From Terriglobales bacterium (GTDB taxonomy: Bacteria > Acidobacteriota > Terriglobia > Bryobacterales > Bryobacteraceae): a DNA stretch of 64,000 bases. The notes beneath the pieces were generated by a model. The model saw only the letters and a list, made by a program, of their open reading frames with translations, had not been told where the DNA came from and did not search any database. The DNA is taken from assembly GCA_027485675.1 (NCBI GenBank), contig JAIXQP010000053.1, positions 1-64,000 of the forward strand, read 5' to 3'. This document shows positions 1 to 8,727 of this stretch, in pieces; the stretch's first letter is position 1; every line of letters begins with the position of its first letter. Made by a program: the position numbers and the translations under genes.

Positions 1-644
1 GGCGGGTTTTCGTCCGGTTCCGGCTCGGGCTTCGCGCCGGTCGTGTAGACCTTCTGGGGCACGCTGAGTTCCGGCTCGAACGGCACCGGCGGGCCGCTGA
101 CCGGATCGAGGATGCGCAACTGGCGGAGTTCGCGGTAGGCCGCGGCGATGGTGCGTTCGGCGGCGGCGATGTCCTGCCGCAGCGCGGCGAGGCCGCCGCC
201 GGGGGCTGCGCAGTTTTTGTAGGCGAAGCCGAGCGCGACGGCGCCGGCGCATTCGGGAAGGGCTTGGTGCTTGATCTTGTAGTCGACGGTTTGGAACTGA
301 TCTTCGAGCAGGACGAGCCGGATGCAACGGAAGCGGCGGATCTCCCATTGGGCGGCGGCGACGCGATGGACGAGTTCGAGTTCGACTTCATCGCGCGGGG
401 CGAGTTTGCCAATGAGGGCTTCGACGGAGCGGACATAGGCGGCCATGGGCTCGCCGGGGAGGACGACGGTATTGACGGCATCCGAGTAGTCGATGATTTG
501 GGCGCGGCGGCCGTGTTTGAGGGAGTTATGGCGGGCGCGGGCTTTGCCTTCGGGGGTGCGGGGGCCGGTGCTCTTCTGGGCGTTGGCGCGATTGGTGGCG
601 GCGCGTTTGGCCTTTTTCTCTTCGGGGGTGAGTTGGTTGGGCAT
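1..644 (-). CDS. STGPRTPEGK-family hypothetical protein (C-terminus beyond window)
   Basis: Translating the minus strand from the ATG at 644 gives an open frame that runs off the left edge, so about 214 residues are visible and the C-terminus is missing. It begins MPNQLTPEEKKAKRAA and carries ANAQKSTGPRTPEGKARAR followed by HNSLKHG at about residues 23-50. I recognise this N-terminal signature from a multi-copy hypothetical family common in Bryobacterales and other acidobacteria; its function is unknown. The rest is an Arg/Glu-rich, probably helical stretch. An AGGAG ribosome site lies about 5 bases before the ATG. A strong hairpin followed by seven U sits about 30 bases upstream of the start in the same transcript. 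The plus-strand open frame over the same region is low-complexity Gly/Ala/Asp and is its antisense shadow. Confidence 0.7.
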   Translation of the reverse strand, partial: MPNQLTPEEKKAKRAATNRANAQKSTGPRTPEGKARARHNSLKHGRRAQIIDYSDAVNTVVLPGEPMAAYVRSVEALIGKLAPRDEVELELVHRVAAAQWEIRRFRCIRLVLLEDQFQTVDYKIKHQALPECAGAVALGFAYKNCAAPGGGLAALRQDIAAAERTIAAAYRELRQLRILDPVSGPPVPFEPELSVPQKVYTTGAKPEPEPDENP

Positions 645-669
645 GGGGTCTCCTGGGCAAAAATGAGGC

Positions 670-711
670 AAAAAAAGGCGAACGCCCCGTCCGAAACACG
701 GGGCGTTCGCC
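670..711 (-). terminator. Perfect hairpin plus U7 in the leader of the 1-644 gene
   Basis: A perfect 13-bp inverted repeat (677-689 against 699-711) with a 9-base loop is followed, reading the minus strand, by seven T (676-670). This is the form of an intrinsic terminator. No minus-strand gene lies directly upstream of it, and it sits between the likely promoter zone (about 712-760) and the start codon at 644, so it may act as an attenuator. Apart from this hairpin and the TACCTT box at 932, I see nothing in the 300 bases between the two divergent genes. Confidence 0.75.
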
Positions 712-931
712 AAACCGAAGTGCTCACTTTGATTTCACCGTAGCAGGCGCGCGGACGAAAACGGATCGGCGGGGTGGGGCGAAATGGCGGGAAGTTATTG
801 CAGGGATAGGGACTTAAAAATATTTCGATGGGCTGTTACCGGGTTGGGCCGGGGAGGCAAGTTTGCGGGGCGGGGCAGCCAAGTAATTGAAAGCAAGTTA
901 GTTGTTCTCCCGCGCGGGGCTCGAGACGCGC

Positions 932-937
932 TACCTT
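932..937 (+). promoter_or_regulatory. Putative -10 box (TACCTT) of the RCC1-repeat gene
   Basis: TACCTT lies 7 bases before the ATG at 945, with no Shine-Dalgarno sequence between. The same arrangement recurs before many starts in this window and implies a leaderless or very short-leader transcript. Confidence 0.4.
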
Positions 938-944
938 AACCAAC

Positions 945-2072
945 ATGCACTTGTTTTGGCTCTCTCTCGCCGTAACATCACTTACCTGGGCTGCGCCCGT
1001 CGTGAAGATCGTGGGAGAGAGACACAAGCTTGCACTAAGATCCGATGGCACGGTGGTCGGCTGGGGCGTTTGCAACGACGGCCAACTCGGCCCGGGAACG
1101 TGTGCGGGAGAGCGGGTGCTCGCGGCCGGACCGCTGACTCTGGTGCTGCCGGCGAAGGCCATTGATGTCGCGGCGTTCGACGACCGCTCCTTCCTGCTCC
1201 TCGAAGACGGGACGGTCTTATCCTTCGGTGGGCCCGCGAAGGAATCTGCCCGGGTGAACGGCATGACCGGCATTCAGCAAATCGCGGCAGGCGGAAAAAC
1301 CCTGCTCGGATTGCGGCGCGACGGCAGCGTCTTGGCGTGGGGATCGCGGCAGAGCGGCATGGTGGGCGACGGACGGCACCCGAAGCGTTACGGCGAAACC
1401 GGACCAGCCGCTATGAGTCCGGTCTCCGTGCCTAATGTCAGCAACGTAAAGCAGATTTCGGCAAGTCATGATCATGTTCTGGCCCTGACCTCCGATGGGC
1501 GGGTGCTGGCCTGGGGCTCGAACCATTTCGGTGCGTTGGGACGCGCGCCGCGGCAGGAGTTACCGATCGACGCCGCGGGTGAGGTGCCTGGCCTGACCGG
1601 CGTCATCGCGATCGTGGCGGGCAATGGAGTTTCGACTGCTTTGAAGAGCGACGGTACCGTTTGGGTTTGGGGGGCCAATTGGCATGGGCAGTTCGGCAAC
1701 GGCGAACGCACCAATCCGCCGGGAATGGACTCCGGATATGAGCTCGTTCCGCAGAAGGTCGCGGGCATCGCCGGGGTCGTCGAGATCGCCGTAGGCTTGA
1801 CGGGCCGTCACACGCTGGTCCGATTGAAAGACGGAACGGTCCGTGGCTGGGGAAACACCGATTGGGGCCAAATCGGCGCCGGCGTGGCCTCGACTTTCCA
1901 AGAGCGCCCCGTGACACCGAGAATTTCCGGGGTCAGCGCCATCTTTGCGGCGGGCAACGATTCGTTTGCGGTCAAGGCCGATGGCAGCCTTTGGATTTGG
2001 GGGTCCGGGGATCGAGGCAGTTGGCCGCTCGAGAAGAATACCAGCGTCCCTGTGCCCCTCCCCCTGCCCTAG
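945..2072 (+). CDS. Secreted RCC1-repeat (beta-propeller) protein
   Basis: The 375-residue product starts with a signal peptide (MHLFWLSLAVTSLTWAAP) and then consists of repeated RCC1-type blades of about 50 residues. The repeat signature is an alanine/glycine-rich strand followed by L-x-x-DGTV-x-x-WG, for example SDGTVVGWG, RDGSVLAWG, SDGRVLAWG, SDGTVWVWG, KDGTVRGWG and ADGSLWIWG. Seven blades would fit this length. RCC1 propellers are protein-interaction scaffolds, and the bacterial secreted ones have no established common role. The protein ends abruptly after a Pro-rich tail (VPVPLPLP). The next reading frame downstream looks decayed, so the original protein may have been longer. Confidence 0.85.
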   Translation: MHLFWLSLAVTSLTWAAPVVKIVGERHKLALRSDGTVVGWGVCNDGQLGPGTCAGERVLAAGPLTLVLPAKAIDVAAFDDRSFLLLEDGTVLSFGGPAKESARVNGMTGIQQIAAGGKTLLGLRRDGSVLAWGSRQSGMVGDGRHPKRYGETGPAAMSPVSVPNVSNVKQISASHDHVLALTSDGRVLAWGSNHFGALGRAPRQELPIDAAGEVPGLTGVIAIVAGNGVSTALKSDGTVWVWGANWHGQFGNGERTNPPGMDSGYELVPQKVAGIAGVVEIAVGLTGRHTLVRLKDGTVRGWGNTDWGQIGAGVASTFQERPVTPRISGVSAIFAAGNDSFAVKADGSLWIWGSGDRGSWPLEKNTSVPVPLPLP

Positions 2073-2126
2073 CGGGCAAACCGGTTCGCGACCCGGCCCA
2101 CCAACGGGAGCGAGAGGCCGAGGAGT

Positions 2127-2846
2127 GTGCGCCTTTTCTATGTGCGCCGCTCCGACAGAGGCCACGCCGTTTGGGCGCCGCAGCGAACGCGAGACTTTCT
2201 CCTGGACAGCCGGGAGAGCGCCGGCGAGGGAGTGCGCGGAGACGGGCGATTCGCTGGCCCGCAGGGTGTGCAGGACTCCGGCCACCGCCCCCCTTTGGAT
2301 TTTTCCACCGGCCTCGGCGGTCTTGAGAACGAGAGGGATGTTTCGATCCCCCCGATGCGGAGTACGAAAGTCGACTGGGCTGCAGGAGAGGCCCCGCGCC
2401 TCCCGACCCAGGACAACGCAAGCATCCGGAACAGCGCAGTTTCCCCGTTCCCGTGCGAAAGATCGGTAGACGATATGGCAACGCTCTACGTACTGCCGAA
2501 TACCGCGGTCGACCCCAGGAAGGCTGGCTGTGTTGCTTACTACGTCCCAGGGAGGCTTCTGTTTTTACTCCCCGACAGCCGAGACGCGGCGCAGGCAACC
2601 GCGCTCCCCATTTCCGGCCCCAGCAGCTTAGGAAACTCCCAGTGCCAGATCGATGTCCGCATGTCGAGTGCGTTGATCAACCAAGGCGGGATTGTGCTCT
2701 CGCTGTTCATACATTTCAATCCCGGATTACGGCAAAAGCCATTCGGGATATGGACGGCCTCCCGTACGCTGGCCACACCACAGAATCCGGCGAGGACTTC
2801 GCCGTGGACGATGGTGGGTGGGCGCCTCCCTTCGACGGTGTTTTGA
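2127..2846 (+). pseudogene. Decayed secreted Ig-like module (acidobacterial repeat family)
   Basis: The frame 2127-2846 (239 residues) has no credible signal peptide. From about 2470 to 2830 it matches an unnamed extracellular module I know from Bryobacterales secreted proteins: DMATLYVLPNT, then C-x-x-YY, LLFLLPD, then SSLGNSQC, then a beta-rich run ending SPWTMVGG. In intact family members these correspond to DLA-x-VxVLxNT, YLVNDAG, TLxNSQC and the final GTWTV. The upstream 300 bases in this frame do not resemble the family and all three frames are open, so the gene appears truncated or shuffled. It may once have been part of the RCC1-repeat protein directly upstream. It could alternatively be a real divergent gene. 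Confidence 0.42.
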
Positions 2847-2939
2847 GGTTCGCGAGCGGGGCACGGAAACAGCGGGAGAGATTCCTTCCCTGCCCCGGCC
2901 ACTCTTGTCTCAGACCGGCGTTCCCGGCCCTTCGTCAGC

Positions 2940-3827
2940 ATGGCACAGACCTTCGACGTTACCTTCAAATACCTATTCCGCCGGTCCCGGGGAGTGCTGG
3001 CCCGCCGTCTGTTCGGCGAGGTGGTGGACTGGCCGAACGTGGAGCAACCGGCGGTGCGGAACCTGCGTCCGGATCTTCTGGCCCGGTGCGCCGATGGGAC
3101 GTTGCGCCACGTGGAACTGGTGACCAGCCACGATGCCAAAATCCCGTTTCGGATGCTTGAATACTCCATCGGCTTTCTCCGCGACTTTGGCGAAGTGGTG
3201 GGGCAAACGGTGCTTTACGCGGGGCGGGAACCGTTGCGCATCCCCAGCCTCTATGAGTCCGCCACGACACGCCATACCTACGCCGTTTTGAACCTGCGAG
3301 AGATGGACGGCGGTGAGCTGCTGGCCAGTGAAGACTGGACGGACAATGAGTGGGCGTTGCTGACGAAGACGGATCCGGAGAAGGTGATCACGGCGGTATT
3401 CCGGAAGCTGAGGACGCTCTCTGGCGACGAGCAGGCCAAGGCGGCATCCACGTTTGCCATTCTCGGCGGCATAATAGGAATGGAAGCCGAACTCAAACGG
3501 AGGTTAGCGACTGAGATGATTGATTTGATGGAAAACCAGATCCTCGGCCCGGCCATTCGGCAAGGGCTCGAGCAGGGGCTGCAGCAGGGGCTGCAGCAGG
3601 GACGGGAGGAAGGACGGGAAGAAGGACGGGAGGAAGGACGGGAGGAAGGGCTCCGCGTAGGACGCACAGAGGCCGTGGCTTCCCTTCTCCGCAAGCGGCT
3701 GGCGCGGCGTTTTGGTGTACTCCCCCGTTGGGTGGAGGTGAATATTACGCACGCCTCTCCGGAACTCCTCGAGGAATGGTCGCTCCGGCTCGACGAGAAT
3801 CCAACGCTGTTGGAGTTGTTCGCCTAG
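2940..3827 (+). CDS. Rpn/YhgA-like PD-(D/E)XK nuclease-family protein
   Basis: The 295-residue product opens with DVTFKYLF and carries the nuclease-fold signature RPDLLA at about 43-48 and HVELVTSH at 57-64, as in Rpn (recombination-promoting nuclease) and related transposase-like proteins. The acidic residues D45 and E59 are present, but the usual Gln or Lys two places after the Glu is Val61, so activity is uncertain. The C-terminal third has a tetrapeptide repeat (GLQQ/GREE units, about 210-240) followed by a DUF4351-like helical tail. Rpn proteins in enterobacteria have been tied to toxicity and phage defence, with a C-terminal fragment made from an internal start acting as inhibitor. An internal ATG at 3516 with GGAGG 12 bases upstream could do this here. 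It stands alone between the decayed module and glk. Confidence 0.8.
   Translation: MAQTFDVTFKYLFRRSRGVLARRLFGEVVDWPNVEQPAVRNLRPDLLARCADGTLRHVELVTSHDAKIPFRMLEYSIGFLRDFGEVVGQTVLYAGREPLRIPSLYESATTRHTYAVLNLREMDGGELLASEDWTDNEWALLTKTDPEKVITAVFRKLRTLSGDEQAKAASTFAILGGIIGMEAELKRRLATEMIDLMENQILGPAIRQGLEQGLQQGLQQGREEGREEGREEGREEGLRVGRTEAVASLLRKRLARRFGVLPRWVEVNITHASPELLEEWSLRLDENPTLLELFA
3570..3647 (+). repeat. 12-bp in-frame tandem repeat array
   Basis: Within the Rpn-like gene, about two and a half copies of a CAGGGGCTGCAG-type unit are followed by four copies of GGACGGGAGGAA (3600-3647, one with a single A substitution). Each 12-base unit adds four residues (GLQQ or GREE), so copy number can change without a frameshift. 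This is a likely site of strain-to-strain length variation. Confidence 0.85.
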
Positions 3828-3856
3828 CTGCCGCAAAGGCCCGAGTGGCGCTTTGG

Positions 3857-3862
3857 TATCCT
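3857..3862 (+). promoter_or_regulatory. Putative -10 box (GGTATCCT) of the glucokinase gene
   Basis: TATCCT, preceded by GG, ends 8 bases before the ATG at 3871. No Shine-Dalgarno sequence follows, so a leaderless or nearly leaderless transcript is inferred. Confidence 0.45.
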
Positions 3863-3870
3863 AAACGGGC

Positions 3871-4791
3871 ATGACTGAATTCGGAATTGGCGTCGATCTC
3901 GGCGGCACCAACTTACGCGCCGCGGCCATCGACCGCGCCGGCAATCTTCTCGATAAGCCCATCAGCGTTGACACCAACTACCAGGGAGGCCGCGAGGCCG
4001 TGATCAGGGATATCGTGAACGCCGTTTCGAGCCTGAAGCAGCAGTTCACGAGCGCGCGGCTGGCGGGGGTTGGCATTGGCGTACCCGGCTTCATCCGGCT
4101 GCGCGAAGGGTTTATCACGAACTCGAACAACCTGCCGTACCTTGAAAACTTCCCGGTCCGGGATGAGATCGAGAAGCGCCTGGGCACGCCGATCATCCTC
4201 GAAAACGACGCGAATGCGGCCGCGCTGGGCGAGACGTGGCAGGGCGCGGGCCGGGAGGTGGACAGTCTCGTGCTCCTCACCCTGGGCACAGGCATTGGCG
4301 GCGGCATTATTCTGAACAACAAGGTGCTGCACGGCTCCGTGGGGATGGCGGGGGAGTTGGGCCATCTGACGATCGACCCGAACGGCCCACCCTGCGGTTG
4401 CGGCAACAACGGGTGCCTTGAGAAGATCGCTTCGGCGACGGCCGTCGAATCCATGGCTTATCTGATGTCGCTCGGAGACAATCTGACCTCCCGGGATGTT
4501 TATAACCTGGCGGCAGGAGGCGACGTGAAGGCGCAGCGGATATTCCAGCAGATGGGCCGCGCGCTCGGGATCGCCCTGGGCAATCTGATTAACACCTTTA
4601 ACTTCCCGTTGTATCTGCTTTCGGGCGGGATGTTACCGGCGTGGGACTACTTCGCCCCCACCATGATTGAAGAGGCTTCGCGGCGATCGTTCACGTTCCG
4701 CAACGCGCATACGCAGATTGCGCAGGCGAAACTCGGTAACCTCGCCGGCCTGTATGGCGCGGCGTACCTGCCGCTGCAAAATCTTCCGTAG
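3871..4791 (+). CDS. glk: ROK-family glucokinase
   Basis: The 306-residue cytoplasmic sugar kinase phosphorylates a hexose, most likely glucose, with ATP. The N-terminal phosphate loop VDLGGTNLRAA is at residues 8-18, and the catalytic region LENDANAAALGE lies near 110. The second phosphate motif LGTGIGGG is near 140, and the ROK zinc site CGCGNNGCLE follows near 173-182. Length is normal for the family. Its stop lies six bases before the xylB start, so the two kinases are probably co-transcribed and serve sugar entry into glycolysis and the pentose phosphate pathway. A fructokinase or N-acetylhexosamine kinase activity cannot be excluded from sequence alone. Confidence 0.85.
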   Translation: MTEFGIGVDLGGTNLRAAAIDRAGNLLDKPISVDTNYQGGREAVIRDIVNAVSSLKQQFTSARLAGVGIGVPGFIRLREGFITNSNNLPYLENFPVRDEIEKRLGTPIILENDANAAALGETWQGAGREVDSLVLLTLGTGIGGGIILNNKVLHGSVGMAGELGHLTIDPNGPPCGCGNNGCLEKIASATAVESMAYLMSLGDNLTSRDVYNLAAGGDVKAQRIFQQMGRALGIALGNLINTFNFPLYLLSGGMLPAWDYFAPTMIEEASRRSFTFRNAHTQIAQAKLGNLAGLYGAAYLPLQNLP

Positions 4792-4797
4792 GCGCCC

Positions 4798-6276
4798 ATG
4801 ACGTACTGGCTGGGAATCGACATCGGCACCGGGGGCTCGCGAGCGCTGCTGGTGGACGCCGCGGGCCGCGTGGCGGCCGAGCAGACCGTTGCGCACGAGG
4901 AGATGGCCATGCCGTATCCTCTGTGGGCGGAGCAGCGCCCGGCCGATTGGTGGCGGGCGGCGGCGGAGGCCATCCGGGGCGTGCTGGCGCAGCATCCGGG
5001 CTGTACGGTGCAAGCGGTGGCGCTTTCGGGGCAGATGCACGGGCTGGTGATCCTGGACAGCGAAGGGCAGGTGATCCGGCCGTCGCTGATCTGGTGCGAC
5101 CAGCGGAGCCAGGCCCAAGTGGATTGGATCAACTCGCACGCCGGGCCGGATAAGGTGCTGGCCTGCACGGCGAACCCGGTATTGACCGGGTTTACGCTGC
5201 CGAAGTTACTCTGGGTGCGGGATCATGAGCCGTCCAATTACGATAAAGTCCGGCACTTACTGCTGCCGAAAGACTATGTCCGCTACCGGCTGACCGGCGA
5301 GTTCGCCACTGAAGTCAGCGACGCTTCCGGCACCGCGCTTTTTGATGTGGTGAACCGCCGGTGGTCGACCGAACTGGCTTCGGCGATTGGTCTTGATGCT
5401 TCGATCCTTCCGCCGGCGGTGGAATCCACCGGCCAGACCGGGGTGATCTCGTCCGAGGCGGCCACGCTGACGGGGCTCGCGCCCGGCACGCCCGTTTACG
5501 GCGGCGGCGGGGACCAGGCGGCTTCGGCGGTCGGCAACGGCATTGTGGAGCCCGGGATTGTCTCGGACACGATTGGAACCTCGGGCGTCGTGTTCGCCCA
5601 CATGGACGCGGTGGCGTACGACCCGGCGGGCCGGGTGCATACCTTCTGCCACGCGGTGCCGGGCAAATGGCATGTGATGGGCGTCACGCAGGGCGCCGGC
5701 CTAAGCCTGCAGTGGCTGCGGAACCAACTGACTCCGGGGCTCTCCTACGACGACCTGACGGCGGAGGCCGCGCAGTCTCCGGCCGGGGCGCAGGGGCTCT
5801 ACTGGCTACCCTACCTGATGGGTGAACGGACGCCGCATCTCGACGCCACCTTGCGCGCCTCCTGGGTGGGATTGACTGCGGCGCATACGCGGGCGGACCT
5901 GATCCGCTCCGTGCTCGAAGGCGTCTGCTACTCGCAGCGCGATTGCCTGGACATTATCGCCTCACTGAACGTACCGATCTCCAGTGTGCGTCTCTCGGGC
6001 GGCGGCGCGAAGAGCGCGTTCTGGTCGCAACTGTTCGCCGATATTCTGGGCCAGCCGGTGAGCCTGCTCGAAACGCAGGAGGGCTCGGCGTACGGCGCGG
6101 CTTTGCTGGCGATGACGGGCTCCGGCCACTTCGCTTCCGTGCCGGAGGCGTGCCGCGCCACGGTGCGGGAGGTCTCGCGGCTGACCCCGGCTGATCCCGA
6201 GTTCTACCGGGCCCGCCACGCCCGCTACCAAGCGCTTTACCCTGCCCTGGCCCCTTTTTTCCGTGCGGTACTGTGA
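4798..6276 (+). CDS. xylB: Xylulokinase (FGGY family)
   Basis: The 492-residue product phosphorylates D-xylulose to xylulose 5-phosphate. It starts LGIDIGTGGSRALLVD (phosphate-binding loop), and has ALSGQMHGLV and LIWCDQRS, which are typical of xylulokinases rather than glycerol kinases. Further motifs are GGGGDQAASAVGNG near 240, the C-terminal FGGY signature region, and RLSGGGAKSAFWSQLFADI near 400. Length is standard. It follows glk closely and overlaps the start of priA by 14 bases. No xylose isomerase is visible in the window. Confidence 0.9.
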   Translation: MTYWLGIDIGTGGSRALLVDAAGRVAAEQTVAHEEMAMPYPLWAEQRPADWWRAAAEAIRGVLAQHPGCTVQAVALSGQMHGLVILDSEGQVIRPSLIWCDQRSQAQVDWINSHAGPDKVLACTANPVLTGFTLPKLLWVRDHEPSNYDKVRHLLLPKDYVRYRLTGEFATEVSDASGTALFDVVNRRWSTELASAIGLDASILPPAVESTGQTGVISSEAATLTGLAPGTPVYGGGGDQAASAVGNGIVEPGIVSDTIGTSGVVFAHMDAVAYDPAGRVHTFCHAVPGKWHVMGVTQGAGLSLQWLRNQLTPGLSYDDLTAEAAQSPAGAQGLYWLPYLMGERTPHLDATLRASWVGLTAAHTRADLIRSVLEGVCYSQRDCLDIIASLNVPISSVRLSGGGAKSAFWSQLFADILGQPVSLLETQEGSAYGAALLAMTGSGHFASVPEACRATVREVSRLTPADPEFYRARHARYQALYPALAPFFRAVL

Positions 6277-8668
6277 CCTGAGTCTTCCGGTCCCGGTGGA
6301 TCAGCTCTTTACCTATGAGCTTCCGGAATCGCTGCGGCACCGGGCCCAGGCGGGGTCCCGCGTGGTGGTGCCGTTTGGCCCTCGCAAGCTGACGGGCGTG
6401 ATTCTGGCGATGCATGACGAGGCGCCGGCGTACGCCGTGAAGCGCGTGGAGCGGCTCCTGGATGAAACGCCGGTTCTGGACGCCGGGCTGCTACAACTGG
6501 CCAAGTGGATCGCGCACTATTACTGCGCTCCGCTGGGCGAGGTGTTGCGATCGATGGCGCCGACGACGGCCGAGACTTCGCGGTCCAAGGTGTATACCCT
6601 GACGGATAGCGGCCGGGACGTGCTGCGTCAACTGCTCTTCCAGACGGACGACGAGGAGCCCGGGATCCAGATTCTGCGCCTGCTCGAACGGCGTTCGCTT
6701 TCGGCGGCCCACTTACTCAAGAAGTTACCGGCGGCGAAGAGCGTCTTAGGAACGCTTGAGAAGAAGGCCTGGATTACCGTAGAGCAGGACATCACGGCCA
6801 AGGATCCGCTGCGCGCGCCGGCCGAGCAGTTGCGGGTCCGGTTCACCATCCGGCCGGAGGGGCTGAAGCTGCCGAAGGCGGAGCGGGAGTTGCTCGCGTT
6901 TCTTGAACTCCATCCCGGCGAGCACAACCTGGCCGAACTGGACCGCACGCTCAAGAACGCGAGCCAGACGGCGCGGGCGCTGGCACGCCGGCAACTGCTC
7001 GGCATACGGCAGGCGCCGCTGGCGCTCACCGCTTCCGAGCGTCCGCCCCATGCGCTCAACGCGTTCCAGGCGGCGGCGTTCGAACGGATCAAGGCTTCGC
7101 TCGATGAGCGCCAGTTTGAGGCGTTCCTGCTGCAAGGGGTAACCGGCTCGGGCAAGACGGAGGTGTATCTCACGGCGATTGACCATGTGCTGACGCAGGG
7201 GCGTAGCGCCCTGCTGCTGGTGCCGGAGATCGCCTTGACGCCCGCGGTGGCGGGGCAGTTTTTCACCCGGTTCGGCGATCGCGTGGCGATTCTGCACTCC
7301 GCCTTTTCGGACTCCGAGCGGGCCGAACAGTGGCGGCGCATCCGGCAGGGGGAGGCCACGGTGGTGGTGGCGACACGCTCCGGCGTGTTTGCGCCGATGA
7401 AGAATCTGGGGCTGCTGCTGGTGGACGAGGAGCACGACGGCAGCTATAAGCAGCAGGAGGCGCCCCGGTATCACGGCCGCGACGTGGCGGTGGTCCGGGC
7501 TTCGCAGGCCGGGGCGACAGTGGTGCTGGGGTCGGCCACGCCATCGCTCGAGACACGCTACAACGTGGAGCGGGAGAAGTATAAGCTGCTCGAACTGCCC
7601 GAGCGGGTGGCGCAGCGGCCGATGCCGATTGTGGACATCGTGGACATGCGGCAGGAGTTTTTGGAGACGAGGACGCAGAACCCGTTTTCGCGGCAACTCC
7701 TCGACGCGCTGCGGGAGCGGCTCGACGCCGGTGAGCAGACGATGCTGCTGCTGAACCGGCGCGGGTTTGCGAGCTTTGTCACTTGCCGGTCCTGCGGCGA
7801 GCGGGTGGAGTGCCCGAACTGCGCGGTGACGCTGACGTATCACAAGCGGGACCGCCGGCTGCTGTGCCACTACTGCAACCATGCGGCGCCGATTCCGAAC
7901 CGTTGCCCGAAGTGCGACAGCGACTACCTGAACTTTCTCGGCACGGGGGCCGAGAAGGTGGAGGACGAGTTGTATAAGGCGTTGCCGGGTGCGCGCATTG
8001 CGCGGATGGACCGGGATACGATAACGACCAAGCGGCATTTTGAGACGATTCTGACGGGTTTCCGCGAAAGGAACTACGACATTCTGGTGGGCACGCAGAT
8101 GATTGCGAAGGGGCATGATATTCCCAACGTGACGCTGGTGGGGCTGGTGAATGCGGATATTGGTTTAGGAGTGCCGGACTTCCGCGCGGCGGAACGCACG
8201 TTTCAACTGCTGACGCAGGCTTCCGGACGCGCTGGGCGGGGCGAGTTACCGGGGCGGGTGATTCTGCAGACGATCAACCCGGACCATTACGCGATCCGCC
8301 TGGCGGCGACGCAGGACTACGCGAGCTTTTACGAGAAGGAGATCCTGTTCCGGCGGAGCATGAAGTATCCGCCGTTTGCCGCGCTCGCGAACCTGTTGGT
8401 GCGCGATGAGAAGCAGGAGGACGCGCTGCGCAAGGCGACGGAGTTGGAGCGGCTGTTGAAACCGGAGCCCGAGGGGATGAAGGTGATGGGTCCGGCGCCG
8501 GCGCCGGTGCCGCGGCTGAAGGCGGAGTTCCGGTACCAGATTCTGATCAAGGCGAACGACCGGAAGAAGTTGAACGAGTTACTGCACCGGATCCGGCGGT
8601 ACGCGCTGGAGCAGAAGTGGGGCGTGACGGCGCTGGTGATCGACGTGGACCCGCTGAGCCTGCAGTAA
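6263..8668 (+). CDS. priA: Primosomal replication restart helicase PriA
   Basis: The 801-residue superfamily 2 helicase recognises stalled or repaired replication forks and reloads the replicative helicase. The DNA-binding N-terminal domain begins RYCDLSLPVPVDQLFTYELP. The helicase core has Walker A GVTGSGKTEVY near 292 and the DEEH box followed by DGSYKQ near 393. The zinc-binding insert has paired CxxC motifs (CRSCGERVECPNC, then CHYC and CPKC, about 507-550). The C-terminal motifs GTQMIAKGHD and QASGRAGR are intact. The start is GTG at 6263, inside the end of xylB; it gives the conserved N-terminus, and no better start is available. Confidence 0.95.
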   Translation: MRYCDLSLPVPVDQLFTYELPESLRHRAQAGSRVVVPFGPRKLTGVILAMHDEAPAYAVKRVERLLDETPVLDAGLLQLAKWIAHYYCAPLGEVLRSMAPTTAETSRSKVYTLTDSGRDVLRQLLFQTDDEEPGIQILRLLERRSLSAAHLLKKLPAAKSVLGTLEKKAWITVEQDITAKDPLRAPAEQLRVRFTIRPEGLKLPKAERELLAFLELHPGEHNLAELDRTLKNASQTARALARRQLLGIRQAPLALTASERPPHALNAFQAAAFERIKASLDERQFEAFLLQGVTGSGKTEVYLTAIDHVLTQGRSALLLVPEIALTPAVAGQFFTRFGDRVAILHSAFSDSERAEQWRRIRQGEATVVVATRSGVFAPMKNLGLLLVDEEHDGSYKQQEAPRYHGRDVAVVRASQAGATVVLGSATPSLETRYNVEREKYKLLELPERVAQRPMPIVDIVDMRQEFLETRTQNPFSRQLLDALRERLDAGEQTMLLLNRRGFASFVTCRSCGERVECPNCAVTLTYHKRDRRLLCHYCNHAAPIPNRCPKCDSDYLNFLGTGAEKVEDELYKALPGARIARMDRDTITTKRHFETILTGFRERNYDILVGTQMIAKGHDIPNVTLVGLVNADIGLGVPDFRAAERTFQLLTQASGRAGRGELPGRVILQTINPDHYAIRLAATQDYASFYEKEILFRRSMKYPPFAALANLLVRDEKQEDALRKATELERLLKPEPEGMKVMGPAPAPVPRLKAEFRYQILIKANDRKKLNELLHRIRRYALEQKWGVTALVIDVDPLSLQ

Positions 8669-8727
8669 AGCCAGTAGGTCGGGGCAAGCCCATACCCCAT
8701 GCTTGTTAAATTCTCATAATCTTTTCC

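Noticed and set aside
264-743. Plus-strand open frame of 159 residues
   Set aside because: Gly/Ala/Asp-rich, no domain, exactly antisense to the STGPRTPEGK gene on the minus strand.
2540-3169. Minus-strand open frame (209 residues)
   Set aside because: Antisense of the Rpn-like gene and the decayed module; no recognisable motif.
3570-3647. Short tandem repeats considered as a CRISPR array
   Set aside because: Units are directly adjacent 12-mers without spacers and keep the reading frame; this is a coding repeat.
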